Part shown: positions 7,784 through 17,390 of the stretch, piece after piece
Position numbering within the stretch: the stretch's first letter is position 1
Layout of the letters: every line of letters begins with the position of its first letter
From: Rossellomorea sp. y25
GTDB lineage: Bacteria; Bacillota; Bacilli; Bacillales; Bacillaceae_B
DNA: 64,000 nt
Direction: 5' to 3'
Assembly (NCBI RefSeq): GCF_038049935.1
Contig: NZ_CP145886.1
Span: 3,604,501 to 3,668,500 of the forward strand
Notes under the pieces: generated by a model
Told to the model about the DNA's origin: nothing
Seen by the model: the letters and a program-made list of their open reading frames with translations, nothing else
Databases searched by the model: none
Position numbers and translations under genes: made by a program

Positions 7784-8857
7784 TTATGCATTCGATTTAA
7801 TCGATTGGATTGTAGAACGATCACATTGCTTCACTAATTTGACAATCAGTTCTTTCGCAGCTGCATAATCATCTACATGTATCATGGATGCATGTGTGTG
7901 GATATATCTTGAACAGATACCAACAACTGCACTTGGGACCCCTTCATTTGACATATGTACTCTTCCGGCATCTGTTCCGCCTTGAGAAACAAAATATTGA
8001 TAAGGAATGTCATTTGATTCAGCTGTATCAAGAACGAATTCCCTGATGCCTCTGTGGGTAACCATTGAACGATCAAGAATGCGAAGAAGAGCACCTTTCC
8101 CTAATTGGCCAAATTCATTTTTGTCCCCTGACATATCATTTGCCGGACTTGCATCGAGGGCAAAGAAAATATCCGGATTAATCATATTAGCTGCTGTCTG
8201 GGCACCGCGTAGTCCGACTTCCTCCTGAACCGTGGCTCCAGAGTATAGGGTGTTGGGAAGTGTCACACCTTGCAGCTCTTTTAACAGTTCAATGGACAAT
8301 CCGCATCCATAACGGTTATCCCAGGCCTTTGCAAGTATTTTTTTCTCATTCGCCATTGGTGTAAACGGACAAATCGGTACAATCTGCTGCCCTGGTTTAA
8401 TCCCGATTTCAAGTGCATTATCCCGATCATCCGCACCGATATCAATGAGCATATTCTTGATATCCATCGGCTTTCTTCGTTGTTCTTCTCCCAGCAAGTG
8501 AGGGGGGATACTTCCGATTACACCCGTTACAGGCCCGTTATCCGTAATGATCTGAACACGCTGAGCCAACAGGACCTGACTCCACCATCCGCCAAGGGTT
8601 TGAAAACGGATCATCCCATTATCCGTAATGGACGTGACCATAAAGCCTACTTCATCCATATGTCCCGCCACCATGACAACAGGGTCCTGATCTTTGCCTT
8701 TTTTCACTCCAAATATCCCACCCAGGCGATCCTGGACAATGTCATCTGAGTATTGAGACAATTGTTCTTTCATAAATTTACGGACCGCATGCTCATTACC
8801 GGGTGCTCCCGGCAATTCAGTCAATGTTTTAAAAAGTTCCAACGTATCTTGTTTCAT
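7784..8857 (-). CDS. ytoP: YtoP, M42 family metallopeptidase
   Basis: The 357-residue M42 (glutamyl aminopeptidase/endoglucanase-like) protein shows metal-site landmarks: [27 protein letters not shown], the catalytic [19 protein letters not shown], and a final [12 protein letters not shown]. All expected metal ligands appear present. It is probably a cytosolic di-metal aminopeptidase that trims peptides. AAAGGGG precedes the ATG. It is transcribed alone. Confidence 0.94.
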   Translation of the reverse strand: MKQDTLELFKTLTELPGAPGNEHAVRKFMKEQLSQYSDDIVQDRLGGIFGVKKGKDQDPVVMVAGHMDEVGFMVTSITDNGMIRFQTLGGWWSQVLLAQRVQIITDNGPVTGVIGSIPPHLLGEEQRRKPMDIKNMLIDIGADDRDNALEIGIKPGQQIVPICPFTPMANEKKILAKAWDNRYGCGLSIELLKELQGVTLPNTLYSGATVQEEVGLRGAQTAANMINPDIFFALDASPANDMSGDKNEFGQLGKGALLRILDRSMVTHRGIREFVLDTAESNDIPYQYFVSQGGTDAGRVHMSNEGVPSAVVGICSRYIHTHASMIHVDDYAAAKELIVKLVKQCDRSTIQSIKSNA

Positions 8858-9080
8858 GTCATATGCCCCTTTTATATAAAATCTACTTTATGTATAATCT
8901 TATTTTACAGAACTTTCGAACGTCTTACCACCAATTGAGATGAAAAGGAGTTCTCTTTTTTATTATTTCTTTGATAGAATGTACCTATAGATGGAAAATT
9001 ATCGAGAATCACCAGGGAGATAGTGGATAGTATGCTATCCCTTAACATCAAATACTCATTGCCTGTGGAGGGAATAAAAA

Positions 9081-9395
9081 ATGAACTGGAAATCTTTCAT
9101 GATCGGAATCGGAATCGGGGCAGTAGGCGGATATTTTCTTAAAGAAAAACTGGATGATTCAAACATGGTTTCTGCCGAAAAAGTTTTAAGGGACGTAAAA
9201 CTTTCATTCAAAAAAGAGGGGAACATCGATGGCTCCTGGATCGGAATGAAGCCCGAAGACTATCAGAAGCACTCGGTAACAACGAAAGTTTATAAAGGTG
9301 GCGTATCCAGAAGAAAAGACGGTGAACTGGAGCAATATGAATTTTTAGCAGATGCGTATACGGGCACTGTTGTGGATGTGTATCCTTTATCTTAA
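9081..9395 (+). CDS. ytzB: YtzB, PepSY-domain small protein
   Basis: The 104-residue protein has one N-terminal membrane or signal segment (FMIGIGIGAVGGYFL). A small PepSY-like domain follows, ending EYEFLADAYTGTVVDVYPLS in style. PepSY proteins often modulate peptidases or sit at the cell surface. It lies between ytoP and ytnP as in B. subtilis. GGAGGG lies upstream of the ATG. Confidence 0.88.
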   Translation: MNWKSFMIGIGIGAVGGYFLKEKLDDSNMVSAEKVLRDVKLSFKKEGNIDGSWIGMKPEDYQKHSVTTKVYKGGVSRRKDGELEQYEFLADAYTGTVVDVYPLS

Positions 9396-9415
9396 AAATG
9401 GCAAAACAGCATGAT

Positions 9416-9458
9416 TTAAAAGGATGATCCCAACATGCCTTGGGACCATCCTTTTCTC
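9416..9458. terminator. Bidirectional terminator between ytzB and ytnP
   Basis: AAAAGGATGATCCCAA pairs with TTGGGACCATCCTTTT across a short loop. It is flanked by A-rich and T-rich tracts and lies between convergent genes. Confidence 0.88.
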
Positions 9459-9466
9459 AAACATCA

Positions 9467-10309
9467 TTATTTTTCCCTCAGTACGTGATCAACGATTTCT
9501 CCATCTCTATTCCACTTGATCCCTCTATAAACCGCATCATGATAGAATAGGAACCAGTATTCTCCTTCAATCGCTTGATTGATCCACTTGTCTTTGGCAT
9601 CGATGGACGTCATTGGATAGTCGTCGTAAGCCAGTACCCACAGTGGATTTTTGTGCGCGTGAGTAGGCATGATATCTGCCATATGAATGAACTTCTCCCC
9701 GTTATGCTCTAAAAGGATAATCGAATGCCCGTCACTGTGACCTCCCGTATGCACCATTGTGATTCCAGGAAGTACTTCCTTTTCTCCTTCGAACGTTTCC
9801 ACTTGGGATTGAATACTCTCCCAATTTTCTTTCCAGTATGTATTGCGGGAGCGCACATTCGGATTTCTCATTTCATCCCATTCCACTTGGGAGGTGTAAA
9901 TGGTTGCATTCGGGAATACAGGAACAAGCGTATCGCCCTCATATTTTGTTAAACCGCAAGCATGATCGAAATGCATGTGGGTCATCAACACCACATCAAT
10001 ATCATCTGGTTTCAAGCCCAGTGCTTCGAGGGATCTCTCGATATCCGACTCTTCATGCACACCATAGTTACGTCTTTGTTTCTCATTCAGCTTCCCTTTA
10101 CCAATACCTGATTCAATTAATACATTCTTCCCTTCCCATTTGAAAAAGAGCGGATCTGTTCGTAATTCGATCTGATTCAAGTCATTCACGGCATATTTTT
10201 TTGACCAAAGAGGCTTTGGGACCACTCCGAACATAGCTCCACCATCCATGTGAGTGACGCCGCCATTCAGCCAGTGTATCGTTAGATCTCCAACTTTCAA
10301 CGTTTCCAT
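9467..10309 (-). CDS. ytnP: YtnP, metallo-beta-lactamase-fold lactonase
   Basis: The 280-residue MBL-fold hydrolase carries the zinc motif [10 protein letters not shown], a downstream [10 protein letters not shown] and the ADIMPTHAH ligand region. B. subtilis YtnP is reported as a lactonase that interferes with Streptomyces signalling, so lactone hydrolysis or quorum quenching is the likely role. The start at 10309 is chosen because AAAGGAGG sits about 7 nt upstream; the frame extends to 10330 without a good site. Confidence 0.92.
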   Translation of the reverse strand: METLKVGDLTIHWLNGGVTHMDGGAMFGVVPKPLWSKKYAVNDLNQIELRTDPLFFKWEGKNVLIESGIGKGKLNEKQRRNYGVHEESDIERSLEALGLKPDDIDVVLMTHMHFDHACGLTKYEGDTLVPVFPNATIYTSQVEWDEMRNPNVRSRNTYWKENWESIQSQVETFEGEKEVLPGITMVHTGGHSDGHSIILLEHNGEKFIHMADIMPTHAHKNPLWVLAYDDYPMTSIDAKDKWINQAIEGEYWFLFYHDAVYRGIKWNRDGEIVDHVLREK

Positions 10310-10399
10310 TTTGACTCCTCCTTTGTTCATACCCTTTTATTTTATCAGAATTTACGGACAACTTATAGGTGGATGCTCGGATCGCTGCAGCCAATATGA

Positions 10400-10432
10400 A
10401 AAAACAGCCCTGCGAGATCTGCAGGGCTGCTT
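10400..10432 (-). terminator. Terminator of trmB
   Basis: GCAGCCCTGCAG pairs with CGCAGGGCTG around a short loop and is followed by TTTTTTC on the minus strand. Confidence 0.92.
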
Positions 10433-10442
10433 TAGCTGTGAA

Positions 10443-11087
10443 TTATTGATTTTGATATTGGGCTTCGACCCGGTAGATTCTTTGGCCTTTGGCTGAGAAT
10501 TTTTCTTCGTATTCAGTCATGATATTGCCTTCAAACTCACTATTATGAAGGTCGAGGCTCAAGAAATTCAGATGCAGGCCGTACCAGGAGAAGCTCTTTA
10601 ATGAGTACTCGAATAAGCCTTGATTGTCTGTCTTAAAGTGGATTTCTCCGCCTTTGATCAGCACATCTTCATATAGCTTCAGAAAATCTTTATAAGTCAG
10701 TCGACGTTTTTCATGTCTGTTTTTCGGCCATGGATCAGAGAAGTTCAAGTATACTCGACTTACTTCTTCCGATGCGAAGTATTCAGTCAGGTTCTTTGCA
10801 TCGACATTTAACAGCTTGACGTTAGGAAGCTCAGCTTCGATTAAACGATCAAGAGCTGTTACAATGACGCTTTCATATAACTCGATTCCAATATAATTAA
10901 CGTCCGGATTGGCTCTGGCCATCTCCGTGACAAATTGACCTTTTCCTGTTCCTACCTCGATGTGGATAGGATTGTCATTACCAAACTCTTTATTCCATTG
11001 ACCTTTTATCTCCTGGGGTTCTGCCACAACATACTGTGGATGGTCACTGATTTTCTCAGAAGCCCACGGTTTATTACGTAAACGCAT
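10443..11087 (-). CDS. trmB: TrmB, tRNA (guanine-N7)-methyltransferase
   Basis: The 214-residue Rossmann methyltransferase shows the SAM-binding [10 protein letters not shown] near residue 41 and the TrmB signature [18 protein letters not shown], whose aspartate and basic residues bind guanosine-46 of the tRNA variable loop. The C-terminal [16 protein letters not shown] completes the family pattern. GAGGT precedes the ATG. Between it and ytzH lies a solo AAGGTCCGTCCCTC half-site at 11200-11213. Confidence 0.97.
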   Translation of the reverse strand: MRLRNKPWASEKISDHPQYVVAEPQEIKGQWNKEFGNDNPIHIEVGTGKGQFVTEMARANPDVNYIGIELYESVIVTALDRLIEAELPNVKLLNVDAKNLTEYFASEEVSRVYLNFSDPWPKNRHEKRRLTYKDFLKLYEDVLIKGGEIHFKTDNQGLFEYSLKSFSWYGLHLNFLSLDLHNSEFEGNIMTEYEEKFSAKGQRIYRVEAQYQNQ

Positions 11088-11199
11088 GTAGACACCTCTT
11101 TTTTTATTATCGAAAAAAACATACCACGACTATCCGTCCTGTGCAAGAGCCAAAATAGAGCCAATCCCGTTTCGGATCTTCTGGCTAACATACCCACTT

Positions 11200-11213
11200 A
11201 AGGTCCGTCCCTC
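11200..11213. repeat. Solo half-site of the GAGGGACGGACCTT stem family
   Basis: AAGGTCCGTCCCTC is identical to one arm of the hairpins at 29833-29914 and 51656-51691 but has no partner arm nearby. Confidence 0.6.
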
Positions 11214-11230
11214 AAAAAGCGCGCATAAAT

Positions 11231-11270
11231 GAAAAAGGAATTCACACACTAATAGTGAATTCCTTTTTCG
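11231..11270. terminator. Strong symmetrical hairpin, probable ytmP terminator
   Basis: AAAAAGGAATTCAC pairs perfectly with GTGAATTCCTTTTT. It can terminate in either direction. No plus-strand gene ends here. It is the first terminator-like structure downstream of ytmP on the minus strand, about 360 bp past its stop. Confidence 0.7.
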
Positions 11271-11349
11271 GGTCTGGTCATTTTGAAGGGCTGAAAAAGT
11301 ACGTGTTTTCTTTAAATCTTTGAGAGACGAAAATGAAAGGGTGTACTCT

Positions 11350-11628
11350 ATGCCTTTAAATTCACAGAATCAAATGCAGTTATTATCAGATATTTTAAGC
11401 AATCACAGCACGGATTGCTGCGGTTCGGTTTCTGAATGTGAGCAAGTTGAACGATTGGTGAAGTCATTAATGGTTAACGCTGATATTCATGAAAACGTAA
11501 AGCCTGTCCTGCAAGAAATTTATCAGTACAGTAAGAGCGGGATATCCTCACCTGACTTATCGAACCATATCACGACCAATCAAGAAAACTTGTCCCAATG
11601 GGTTACGGATATGAATAGCTACTCTTAA
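11350..11628 (+). CDS. ytzH: YtzH-like protein
   Basis: The 92-residue acidic soluble protein matches the YtzH family (MPLN start, central STDCCGSVSECEQVERLV, then NHITTNQENLSQWV). Function is unknown. The ATG at 11350 has GAAAGGG 8 nt upstream; a TTG at 11320 would add ten residues. It converges on ytmP with only 4 bp between stop codons and no terminator of its own in between. Confidence 0.82.
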   Translation: MPLNSQNQMQLLSDILSNHSTDCCGSVSECEQVERLVKSLMVNADIHENVKPVLQEIYQYSKSGISSPDLSNHITTNQENLSQWVTDMNSYS

Positions 11629-11632
11629 TAAA

Positions 11633-12415
11633 TCAGATCACCTTATGCAAGTATTCAATCCAATGATTCATCTCGTGGAATCGTGCTTTCCCTTTATGCC
11701 ACTGAATGGATAAAATCGTTTGTGCGACCACATACCATTTCATTCGCAGCTTTAAGTTATCGGTTAACTCAACGCCGTATTGAGTTAACCAGCCTTCCCA
11801 TTGCTCCTCAGGGATATACCAGTATAATAACAGACCTACATCAAAGGCCGGGTCTGCAATCATGGCCCCGTCCCAATCAATTAAATACAACTGGTTGTAA
11901 TCAGACAGCAGCCAGTTGTTATGATTAACATCTCCGTGGCAGACTACATATTCTTCTTGTTGAACATCCACAAGCTCTTTTTGAAGAAACAGGAGTGCCT
12001 CTCTGATGACAGGTAATGAAAGAAGATCGAATTCTAAGCCTGTCTCCACTTCTGTGAGCATATGCTCGGGTTGAAACGGCTCTTTTCCCAACCGCTCAAG
12101 CATGGTTGAAAGCGGCTTAGAGGAATGAATCTTATTGAGCAGCTTGGCCACTCTTTCATCCTTCATCTCTTCAGGCTTTAATTCTCTCCCATTTAACCAG
12201 TGTTGTGCCGTTATGACATCCCCGTTTTCCATTCGTTTTGTCCAAACAAGCTTTGGCACAATTCCTTCTGCTGATAATACAGCTACAAAAGGGGAGGAAT
12301 TACGTTTCAGAAATAATCTTTGCTCCTGATACTGAGCAAAGAACGCTTCTCCAGTTGCACCGCCTGCGGGGACTATTTCCCAATCTTGGTCAAATAAGTG
12401 TTCCAATATATTCAC
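11633..12415 (-). CDS. ytmP: YtmP, aminoglycoside/choline kinase-like phosphotransferase
   Basis: The 260-residue APH/ChoK-fold protein has the catalytic loop CHGDVNHNNWL near residue 158 and the metal-binding LIDWDGAMIADPAFDVG. The glycine-rich GGATGEAFF lies near the N-terminus. The small-molecule substrate is unknown. The start is ambiguous: GTG at 12415 has AAAGGA about 10 nt upstream, and TTG at 12406 has AAGGTG 6 nt upstream. Confidence 0.9.
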   Translation of the reverse strand: MNILEHLFDQDWEIVPAGGATGEAFFAQYQEQRLFLKRNSSPFVAVLSAEGIVPKLVWTKRMENGDVITAQHWLNGRELKPEEMKDERVAKLLNKIHSSKPLSTMLERLGKEPFQPEHMLTEVETGLEFDLLSLPVIREALLFLQKELVDVQQEEYVVCHGDVNHNNWLLSDYNQLYLIDWDGAMIADPAFDVGLLLYWYIPEEQWEGWLTQYGVELTDNLKLRMKWYVVAQTILSIQWHKGKARFHEMNHWIEYLHKVI

Positions 12416-12504
12416 CTTCTATTGGTCCTTTGTCATGTTTATATGTTCTTTACGATATTATTAAATTCATTTATTTACTGTCAAAAAAAGTCTTATAAAA
12501 TAAA

Positions 12505-12546
12505 AAAGACAGCTATTGGGCAATACAATCAATAGCCATCTGTTTA
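12505..12546 (-). terminator. Terminator of the thpR-ytlQ-ytlR-amyX operon
   Basis: GATGGCTATTG pairs with CAATAGCTGTC around an AT-rich loop and is followed by TTTTTTA on the minus strand. Confidence 0.8.
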
Positions 12547-12593
12547 AGATTTTATCGTCATCTTGCGTTTTCGTCAAGCACTGGAATGAACTG

Positions 12594-14771
12594 TTACCTT
12601 ACAAATACATAGGAAGAGACGGGTTCAAGGGTTATGGTCGGCTTCTCTACCTCATAAAGACCGTTTACATTTGCCCGATTACCATCTGATAAACAAATCC
12701 AATCTTTTCCTTCTGGAAGAGAATAGTCACATTTTTTCGTATCTGAATGGAAGACCATGAAGATCTCATTCCACGGACCATACGGGTGTACATTCCGATA
12801 GTGAACGACGACAAGATTTTCAATGCTATGGGAGACTTCTACATGCTCCCTGATCAACCCGCTCTTCTGAAAACGGAAGGCGCCGTGACTTTTACGGATT
12901 TGAATCAGCGCTTTAACATATTGGACAACCTCATCATATTCTTCTCTTCTGACCCAGTCTAATTGATTGATTTCCACTGGAGAATTGTAGCTATTCTCAA
13001 TGCCGTTTTTCGTTCTGAAGAATTCCTGTCCTGCATGAAGAAAAGGGATTCCTTGTGATAACAACACCATCGTAGTTGACAATTTATGGCGATCCATAAG
13101 GGTTCCTTCTTCTTCATTTAAACAAGCCTTCATTTTATCCCAAAGGGTGTGGTTATCATGGGATTCCACATAGTTGACCGATTGAGTCGGCTCTTTAAAG
13201 AGTCCTCTTTCTCCATTTTTCATCCCGACACTTCCAGTCAGGACGAGTTCCACTTTTTGTTCCAAATGACCGTGACCGAGGGCAAATCCTTTGTCATATA
13301 AGTTAAAGGTACTTCCTTTAATCGTGTCCCGGAACCAATCATTGAATTGACCGATACCTTGAAGTTGATGGGCGTTACGCAGGTTAGCTTTTTGATGGGG
13401 GGGCAGAGGCGTATTCAGGTCCCAACCTTCTCCTATTAAAATGGCTCCTGGCAAAACCTTCTCCACTTCTTCACGGATTGTGGCCATTGTCTTAATATCA
13501 AGAATTCCCATTAGATCAAAACGGAAGCCGTCGACACCGTATTCTTCTATCCAATAAAGAATCGAATCAACGATGAATTTCCTGGCCATCAGGCGTTCGG
13601 AAGCAAAGTCATTTCCCACTCCGGTCCCGTTTGACGGTAAGCCATTTTCATCATGACGGAAGAAATATCCGGGTACGAGCTTTTCAAAAGACGAATCCTC
13701 CCGAATGAAAACATGGTTGTACACCACATCCAGTATGACCCTGATATTTTCTTCATGAAGGCTTCGAATCACGCTTTTCAGTTCATTGATTCGTTCATAT
13801 GGATCTTCAGGCTTTAAGCTGTAGCTTCCTTCAGGTGCGTTAAAAAACAAAGGATTATATCCCCAATTGTAGTTTTTATCGGCAGGGTGATCGGTCACCC
13901 CATCGAAATCATTTACAGGAAGCAGTTCAACATGGGTGATCCCCAGCTCCTTCAGGTACTGAATTCCACTGCTGAATCCACTTGGAGTGGAAGTCCCTTT
14001 TTCTGTAAAAGCACGATACTTTCCTCTATATTTCATGCCGCTTTCTTTTTGAGCTGAGAAATCGCGAATGTTCAACTCATAAATGACTGCATCCGTCGGA
14101 GATGATAATGGTGGAAGGGAGGAAAGAGCCTCACCTTTACCCAGATTTACAACACATCCCCACTCACTATCGTAGGAAACGGATTTAGCGTATGGATCGA
14201 TCGATTCATCCCATACTAAATTGATGCACGTAAGAATCGTATAATAATACCCATCTACATTGGTATTCACCTTACATTCCCATACGCCGTTCTCGACTCT
14301 CGCGAATGGATACTGGATTTCTTCATCATCAGGGGATTTCAGCTTTAATCTTACCTCTGTTGACGTGGGAGCCCATACTTTAAATACGGTGCACCCTTCT
14401 TGGTATGTAACACCAAGGTCATCCCCATCGTAATAATAGCGTTGATCAAATTCCTCGGTTCTAATGACCGCCCCGATCTGTAGGTCTGTCTTTGTGTTAT
14501 GCTCATCCACCACTTCATACGTTTTCCCTAAAATAACCTTTTCGCCTTGGATTGTCGTGACATATTTCATGGCATCATTGAGGGGAATCTTTTCTTCAAT
14601 GTGAAGAGCTATTTTTTCACTTCCCTTTATCAGGGTGAAGTGACTTGAATGACCTTCATGATAATCGTATGGAAGAATCATAGTAATCGTATTGAACATA
14701 TCTAAAAACGCATCGTAATGCCTGCTAATGACTAACACTTCTGCCACCCACTTCTGTTTAACATTTTCCAA
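12594..14771 (-). CDS. amyX: AmyX, type I pullulanase
   Basis: The GH13 debranching enzyme of about 714-725 residues cleaves alpha-1,6 links of pullulan-type glucans. An N-terminal CBM48-like region (FKVWAPTSTEVRLKL) precedes the type I signature YNWGYNP. Catalytic-domain motifs follow: DVVYNH, GFRFDLMGILD (nucleophile), GEGWDL (acid/base) and VESHDNHTLWD. No signal peptide is seen, so it should be cytosolic. The start is uncertain: TTG at 14771 lacks a clear site, while GTG at 14738 has GGGTGG 5 nt upstream and overlaps the ytlR stop by 7 nt. It is the last gene of an operon with thpR, ytlQ and ytlR. Confidence 0.95.
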   Translation of the reverse strand: MENVKQKWVAEVLVISRHYDAFLDMFNTITMILPYDYHEGHSSHFTLIKGSEKIALHIEEKIPLNDAMKYVTTIQGEKVILGKTYEVVDEHNTKTDLQIGAVIRTEEFDQRYYYDGDDLGVTYQEGCTVFKVWAPTSTEVRLKLKSPDDEEIQYPFARVENGVWECKVNTNVDGYYYTILTCINLVWDESIDPYAKSVSYDSEWGCVVNLGKGEALSSLPPLSSPTDAVIYELNIRDFSAQKESGMKYRGKYRAFTEKGTSTPSGFSSGIQYLKELGITHVELLPVNDFDGVTDHPADKNYNWGYNPLFFNAPEGSYSLKPEDPYERINELKSVIRSLHEENIRVILDVVYNHVFIREDSSFEKLVPGYFFRHDENGLPSNGTGVGNDFASERLMARKFIVDSILYWIEEYGVDGFRFDLMGILDIKTMATIREEVEKVLPGAILIGEGWDLNTPLPPHQKANLRNAHQLQGIGQFNDWFRDTIKGSTFNLYDKGFALGHGHLEQKVELVLTGSVGMKNGERGLFKEPTQSVNYVESHDNHTLWDKMKACLNEEEGTLMDRHKLSTTMVLLSQGIPFLHAGQEFFRTKNGIENSYNSPVEINQLDWVRREEYDEVVQYVKALIQIRKSHGAFRFQKSGLIREHVEVSHSIENLVVVHYRNVHPYGPWNEIFMVFHSDTKKCDYSLPEGKDWICLSDGNRANVNGLYEVEKPTITLEPVSSYVFVR

Positions 14772-15685
14772 CTTAATGGAAGAACATTCACCTTCAATTC
14801 ATCAGCCTTCTTCAGTTCTTCAATAGTATCTCCGTCTGCGTGAACAGGTACATCCTGACTCGATCGAACCGTAATCATCTTTCCCGTACGCGTGCTGACT
14901 TCTTTGAAAGCCGTATGTTTTCCGAAGAAGACGGATAGAAAGACCAAGAGTAATTTCCACCTGGATAAACCGTGGACGAGAGTCATATCGATGTAGCCAT
15001 CTTGAGGACAGGCCTGTGGGGCGATTTTCATCCCTCCGCCAAAAAAAGGCTGATTCGAAATCGTCACAAACCATACCTTGTGGAACCGTTGTTCTTTTCC
15101 ATCGACCCTTATCGAAAGAGAAAAAGGTTTAAACGTAAACGCTTCCTTACAAAGAAGGATAGGATAGATCAACTGCCCAAGGGACCATTTGTTCAACCAC
15201 TTTTTAAAGGGAGAACGATTTGCCATCCGGGCAATTTGCGCATCAAAGCCTATTCCTATATTATTCACAAAATGCCCATTTGGTCCGCTGCTCATGGAAT
15301 ATTGACCAGAATCCAAAAGCACGATATCCTCTTTTTTTAATCCCTGCTTTATTAAGGTATATGCTTGTTTTTGATTGTTAGGCCAATTATAGCCTCTTGC
15401 AAAATCATTACCGCTTCCTGATGGAATATACCCTATAACGACCTTGTCAAAACCGATTGTTCCACTGACCACAGAGTTCATGGTGCCATCTCCACCGACT
15501 CCCACGACCAAGAGCAATTCGTCAGGAGATTCGTTGACCTTACTTGCGACAATGCTCTTTACGTCCCCGGGGTGCTCTGTCACAAACATTTCATATGGAA
15601 TGTCGATTGTTTGACTAAATTGATTCCATGAAGTTAAGGAATGATGGTTCTTTGCAGAAGGGTTCACGATAAAAATCGTTTTCAT
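14732..15685 (-). CDS. ytlR: YtlR, diacylglycerol-kinase-family lipid kinase
   Basis: The 317-residue DAGK-catalytic-fold protein has the nucleotide-binding GVGGDGTMNSVVSG and IPSGSGNDFARG, then GIGFDAQIA, and a C-terminal DGYIDMTLVHGLSR with a late HADGDTIEE. It is likely a soluble lipid kinase with YegS/DgkB-like activity; the substrate is not certain. It overlaps the ytlQ stop by an ATGA junction and the amyX start, so translation is coupled through the operon. Confidence 0.92.
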   Translation of the reverse strand: MKTIFIVNPSAKNHHSLTSWNQFSQTIDIPYEMFVTEHPGDVKSIVASKVNESPDELLLVVGVGGDGTMNSVVSGTIGFDKVVIGYIPSGSGNDFARGYNWPNNQKQAYTLIKQGLKKEDIVLLDSGQYSMSSGPNGHFVNNIGIGFDAQIARMANRSPFKKWLNKWSLGQLIYPILLCKEAFTFKPFSLSIRVDGKEQRFHKVWFVTISNQPFFGGGMKIAPQACPQDGYIDMTLVHGLSRWKLLLVFLSVFFGKHTAFKEVSTRTGKMITVRSSQDVPVHADGDTIEELKKADELKVNVLPLSWKMLNRSGWQKC

Positions 15686-16650
15686 TGTTGATTCTCATCT
15701 GAACCAACCGTCTGTTCTTCCCACTGAAGCCTTCTGAAAGAAGTGGTTTCGGAATACTCCATGATGGCTTGTGCCGCTTTTAGCTGCACACTCTTGATTG
15801 GAGAAGAGCTTGAACGCTGCTGTTGGAACCATTCGTTGTGATACCGTTTATCCAGAAACTGGATGCCCACTGGAGCCTGTGGGTAATCTATGTATCCATT
15901 CCTGCTTATCACACCTTTATAAATAGGGAGCTCCACTCCTTCATATTGAATGATCTGATGGAGTATACTCTCCATTCTCCTTAGACCGATAAGAGGGTTT
16001 AATACCTTCGTCTCGACATCTCCCCATTTTTTCAGCCAAAATCGTTCTCCAGATCCGATATAGGCGGTTCCTTCCTCAAATTCAAGAAAGGTTAGGCACC
16101 ATATTCCTGTCGGAGTGATCAAAATGGTTTCGAGCTCTACAGGTGCTTGTTTAATTCTTAGTACCGGGTTGTACATCACGAATATGTTATCTGGAAAGCG
16201 CTGAAGCAGGTAGCGCAAGCGTTCGTCATAATGATAGCTGTTGTCTACATAGGATTTCTCCATAATCGTGGAGCTTGCCCATCTCAACTGAAAATCAAAT
16301 AAAAGGTCCAGGAAGGAAACCTTTAATTCTTCCTCTGTAGAGATATCTTGATGTGAATCCATTTCGATTTCAATTTCGTCATCATTCAGTTGAATAGAAC
16401 TTGACTGCTCCTCTTCTTGAGCTCCTTTCTTTTTAAAGAGTGAAAAGAGCTTCTCCTTCATGGAGTTCCCTTCCTCCTCTGGCACTTCATCCTTCATGAT
16501 GGGTGGAACGGGAGGAAGAGCGCCGTTTTCCCAATGTTGTTTCATTTTTTCCCATTGCTGCTTTTTTAATCGGACAAATTGGGAAGGATATTTATATAAA
16601 TCCGTTTCGTACCTGGAAACGTAATCTTGGAGTTTAATCAGTTGTGCCAT
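15682..16650 (-). CDS. ytlQ: YtlQ, NERD-like domain protein
   Basis: The 322-residue protein matches B. subtilis YtlQ. An acidic, low-complexity segment of about residues 60-105 separates an N-terminal helical region from a C-terminal domain that looks nuclease-related (NERD-like: AYIGSGERFWLKKWGDVETKVLNPLIGLRRM). Activity is unknown. It starts 14 bp after the thpR stop and overlaps ytlR. GAAAGGA lies upstream of the ATG. Confidence 0.82.
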   Translation of the reverse strand: MAQLIKLQDYVSRYETDLYKYPSQFVRLKKQQWEKMKQHWENGALPPVPPIMKDEVPEEEGNSMKEKLFSLFKKKGAQEEEQSSSIQLNDDEIEIEMDSHQDISTEEELKVSFLDLLFDFQLRWASSTIMEKSYVDNSYHYDERLRYLLQRFPDNIFVMYNPVLRIKQAPVELETILITPTGIWCLTFLEFEEGTAYIGSGERFWLKKWGDVETKVLNPLIGLRRMESILHQIIQYEGVELPIYKGVISRNGYIDYPQAPVGIQFLDKRYHNEWFQQQRSSSSPIKSVQLKAAQAIMEYSETTSFRRLQWEEQTVGSDENQQ

Positions 16651-16664
16651 ATGAATCTATCCTT

Positions 16665-17225
16665 TCATGACGGTCGATATGCCTGTAATGATTTGGTGTA
16701 AATGGCTTCATACTTTGGCAGTCTATCTAAGTGGGTTTGATATAACACAATTTCTCCTGCTGTGAAGGAGTGGGTATCAGTCGGCTGAAACGCATTTAAC
16801 CATTCGGGAGTAAAAGGGAAGTCTTTATTCCACTTCCGCCCTACTGTGATATGTGGAGAAAAAGGTCTCTTATCTAATTGAAAGCCCGCTTCTTCACACG
16901 CATCATACATACGGTCCCGAACCCGTTGTAATGCTTCTGATGGCTGAACACCCATCCAAAGTATTCTGGGTGAATCACTTTTGCCAAAGATCCCGAAGTA
17001 ATCCAGGGTTAAAGGGAAGGCAGAACACTCCAGAGCCCCTACTTTATGGATCACGGGTTGAAGTTCATCCGCATTTCCTAAGAAGGCTAATGTGATGTGA
17101 TAATCCTGCGGGTGCACCCAGCGCTGAAAGGAATCCTCATCCTTCATTGGCTGCGTCCATTTATGAATATGGCGTTTCGTTTCCTGAGACAGGGAAAGTG
17201 CAAAGAAATAGTGAGCTTTCAACAT
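16665..17225 (-). CDS. thpR: ThpR (YtlP), RNA 2',3'-cyclic phosphodiesterase
   Basis: The 186-residue 2H phosphoesterase has two catalytic HxT motifs, HITLAF and HITVGR, spaced as in the LigT/ThpR family. This family opens 2',3'-cyclic phosphates on RNA and can ligate tRNA halves in vitro. The start at 17225 is chosen because GAAAGGA lies 8 nt upstream and homologues begin here; the frame runs to 17324 without a ribosome site. It heads the thpR-ytlQ-ytlR-amyX operon. Confidence 0.93.
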   Translation of the reverse strand: MLKAHYFFALSLSQETKRHIHKWTQPMKDEDSFQRWVHPQDYHITLAFLGNADELQPVIHKVGALECSAFPLTLDYFGIFGKSDSPRILWMGVQPSEALQRVRDRMYDACEEAGFQLDKRPFSPHITVGRKWNKDFPFTPEWLNAFQPTDTHSFTAGEIVLYQTHLDRLPKYEAIYTKSLQAYRPS

Positions 17226-17390
17226 ATCACTCGTCCTTTCATTTATTACTACCATTTTAGCAAAATGTGTCATGAGAGAGAATGAATAGGAGGAAATGCA
17301 ATAAAAATGAAATACAAAGCGCATTTATTTGATAAGATTTATATGAATTAGTACGATAGAAGAAGAACGTTTTCTGAAAGGAAGTTGAAC

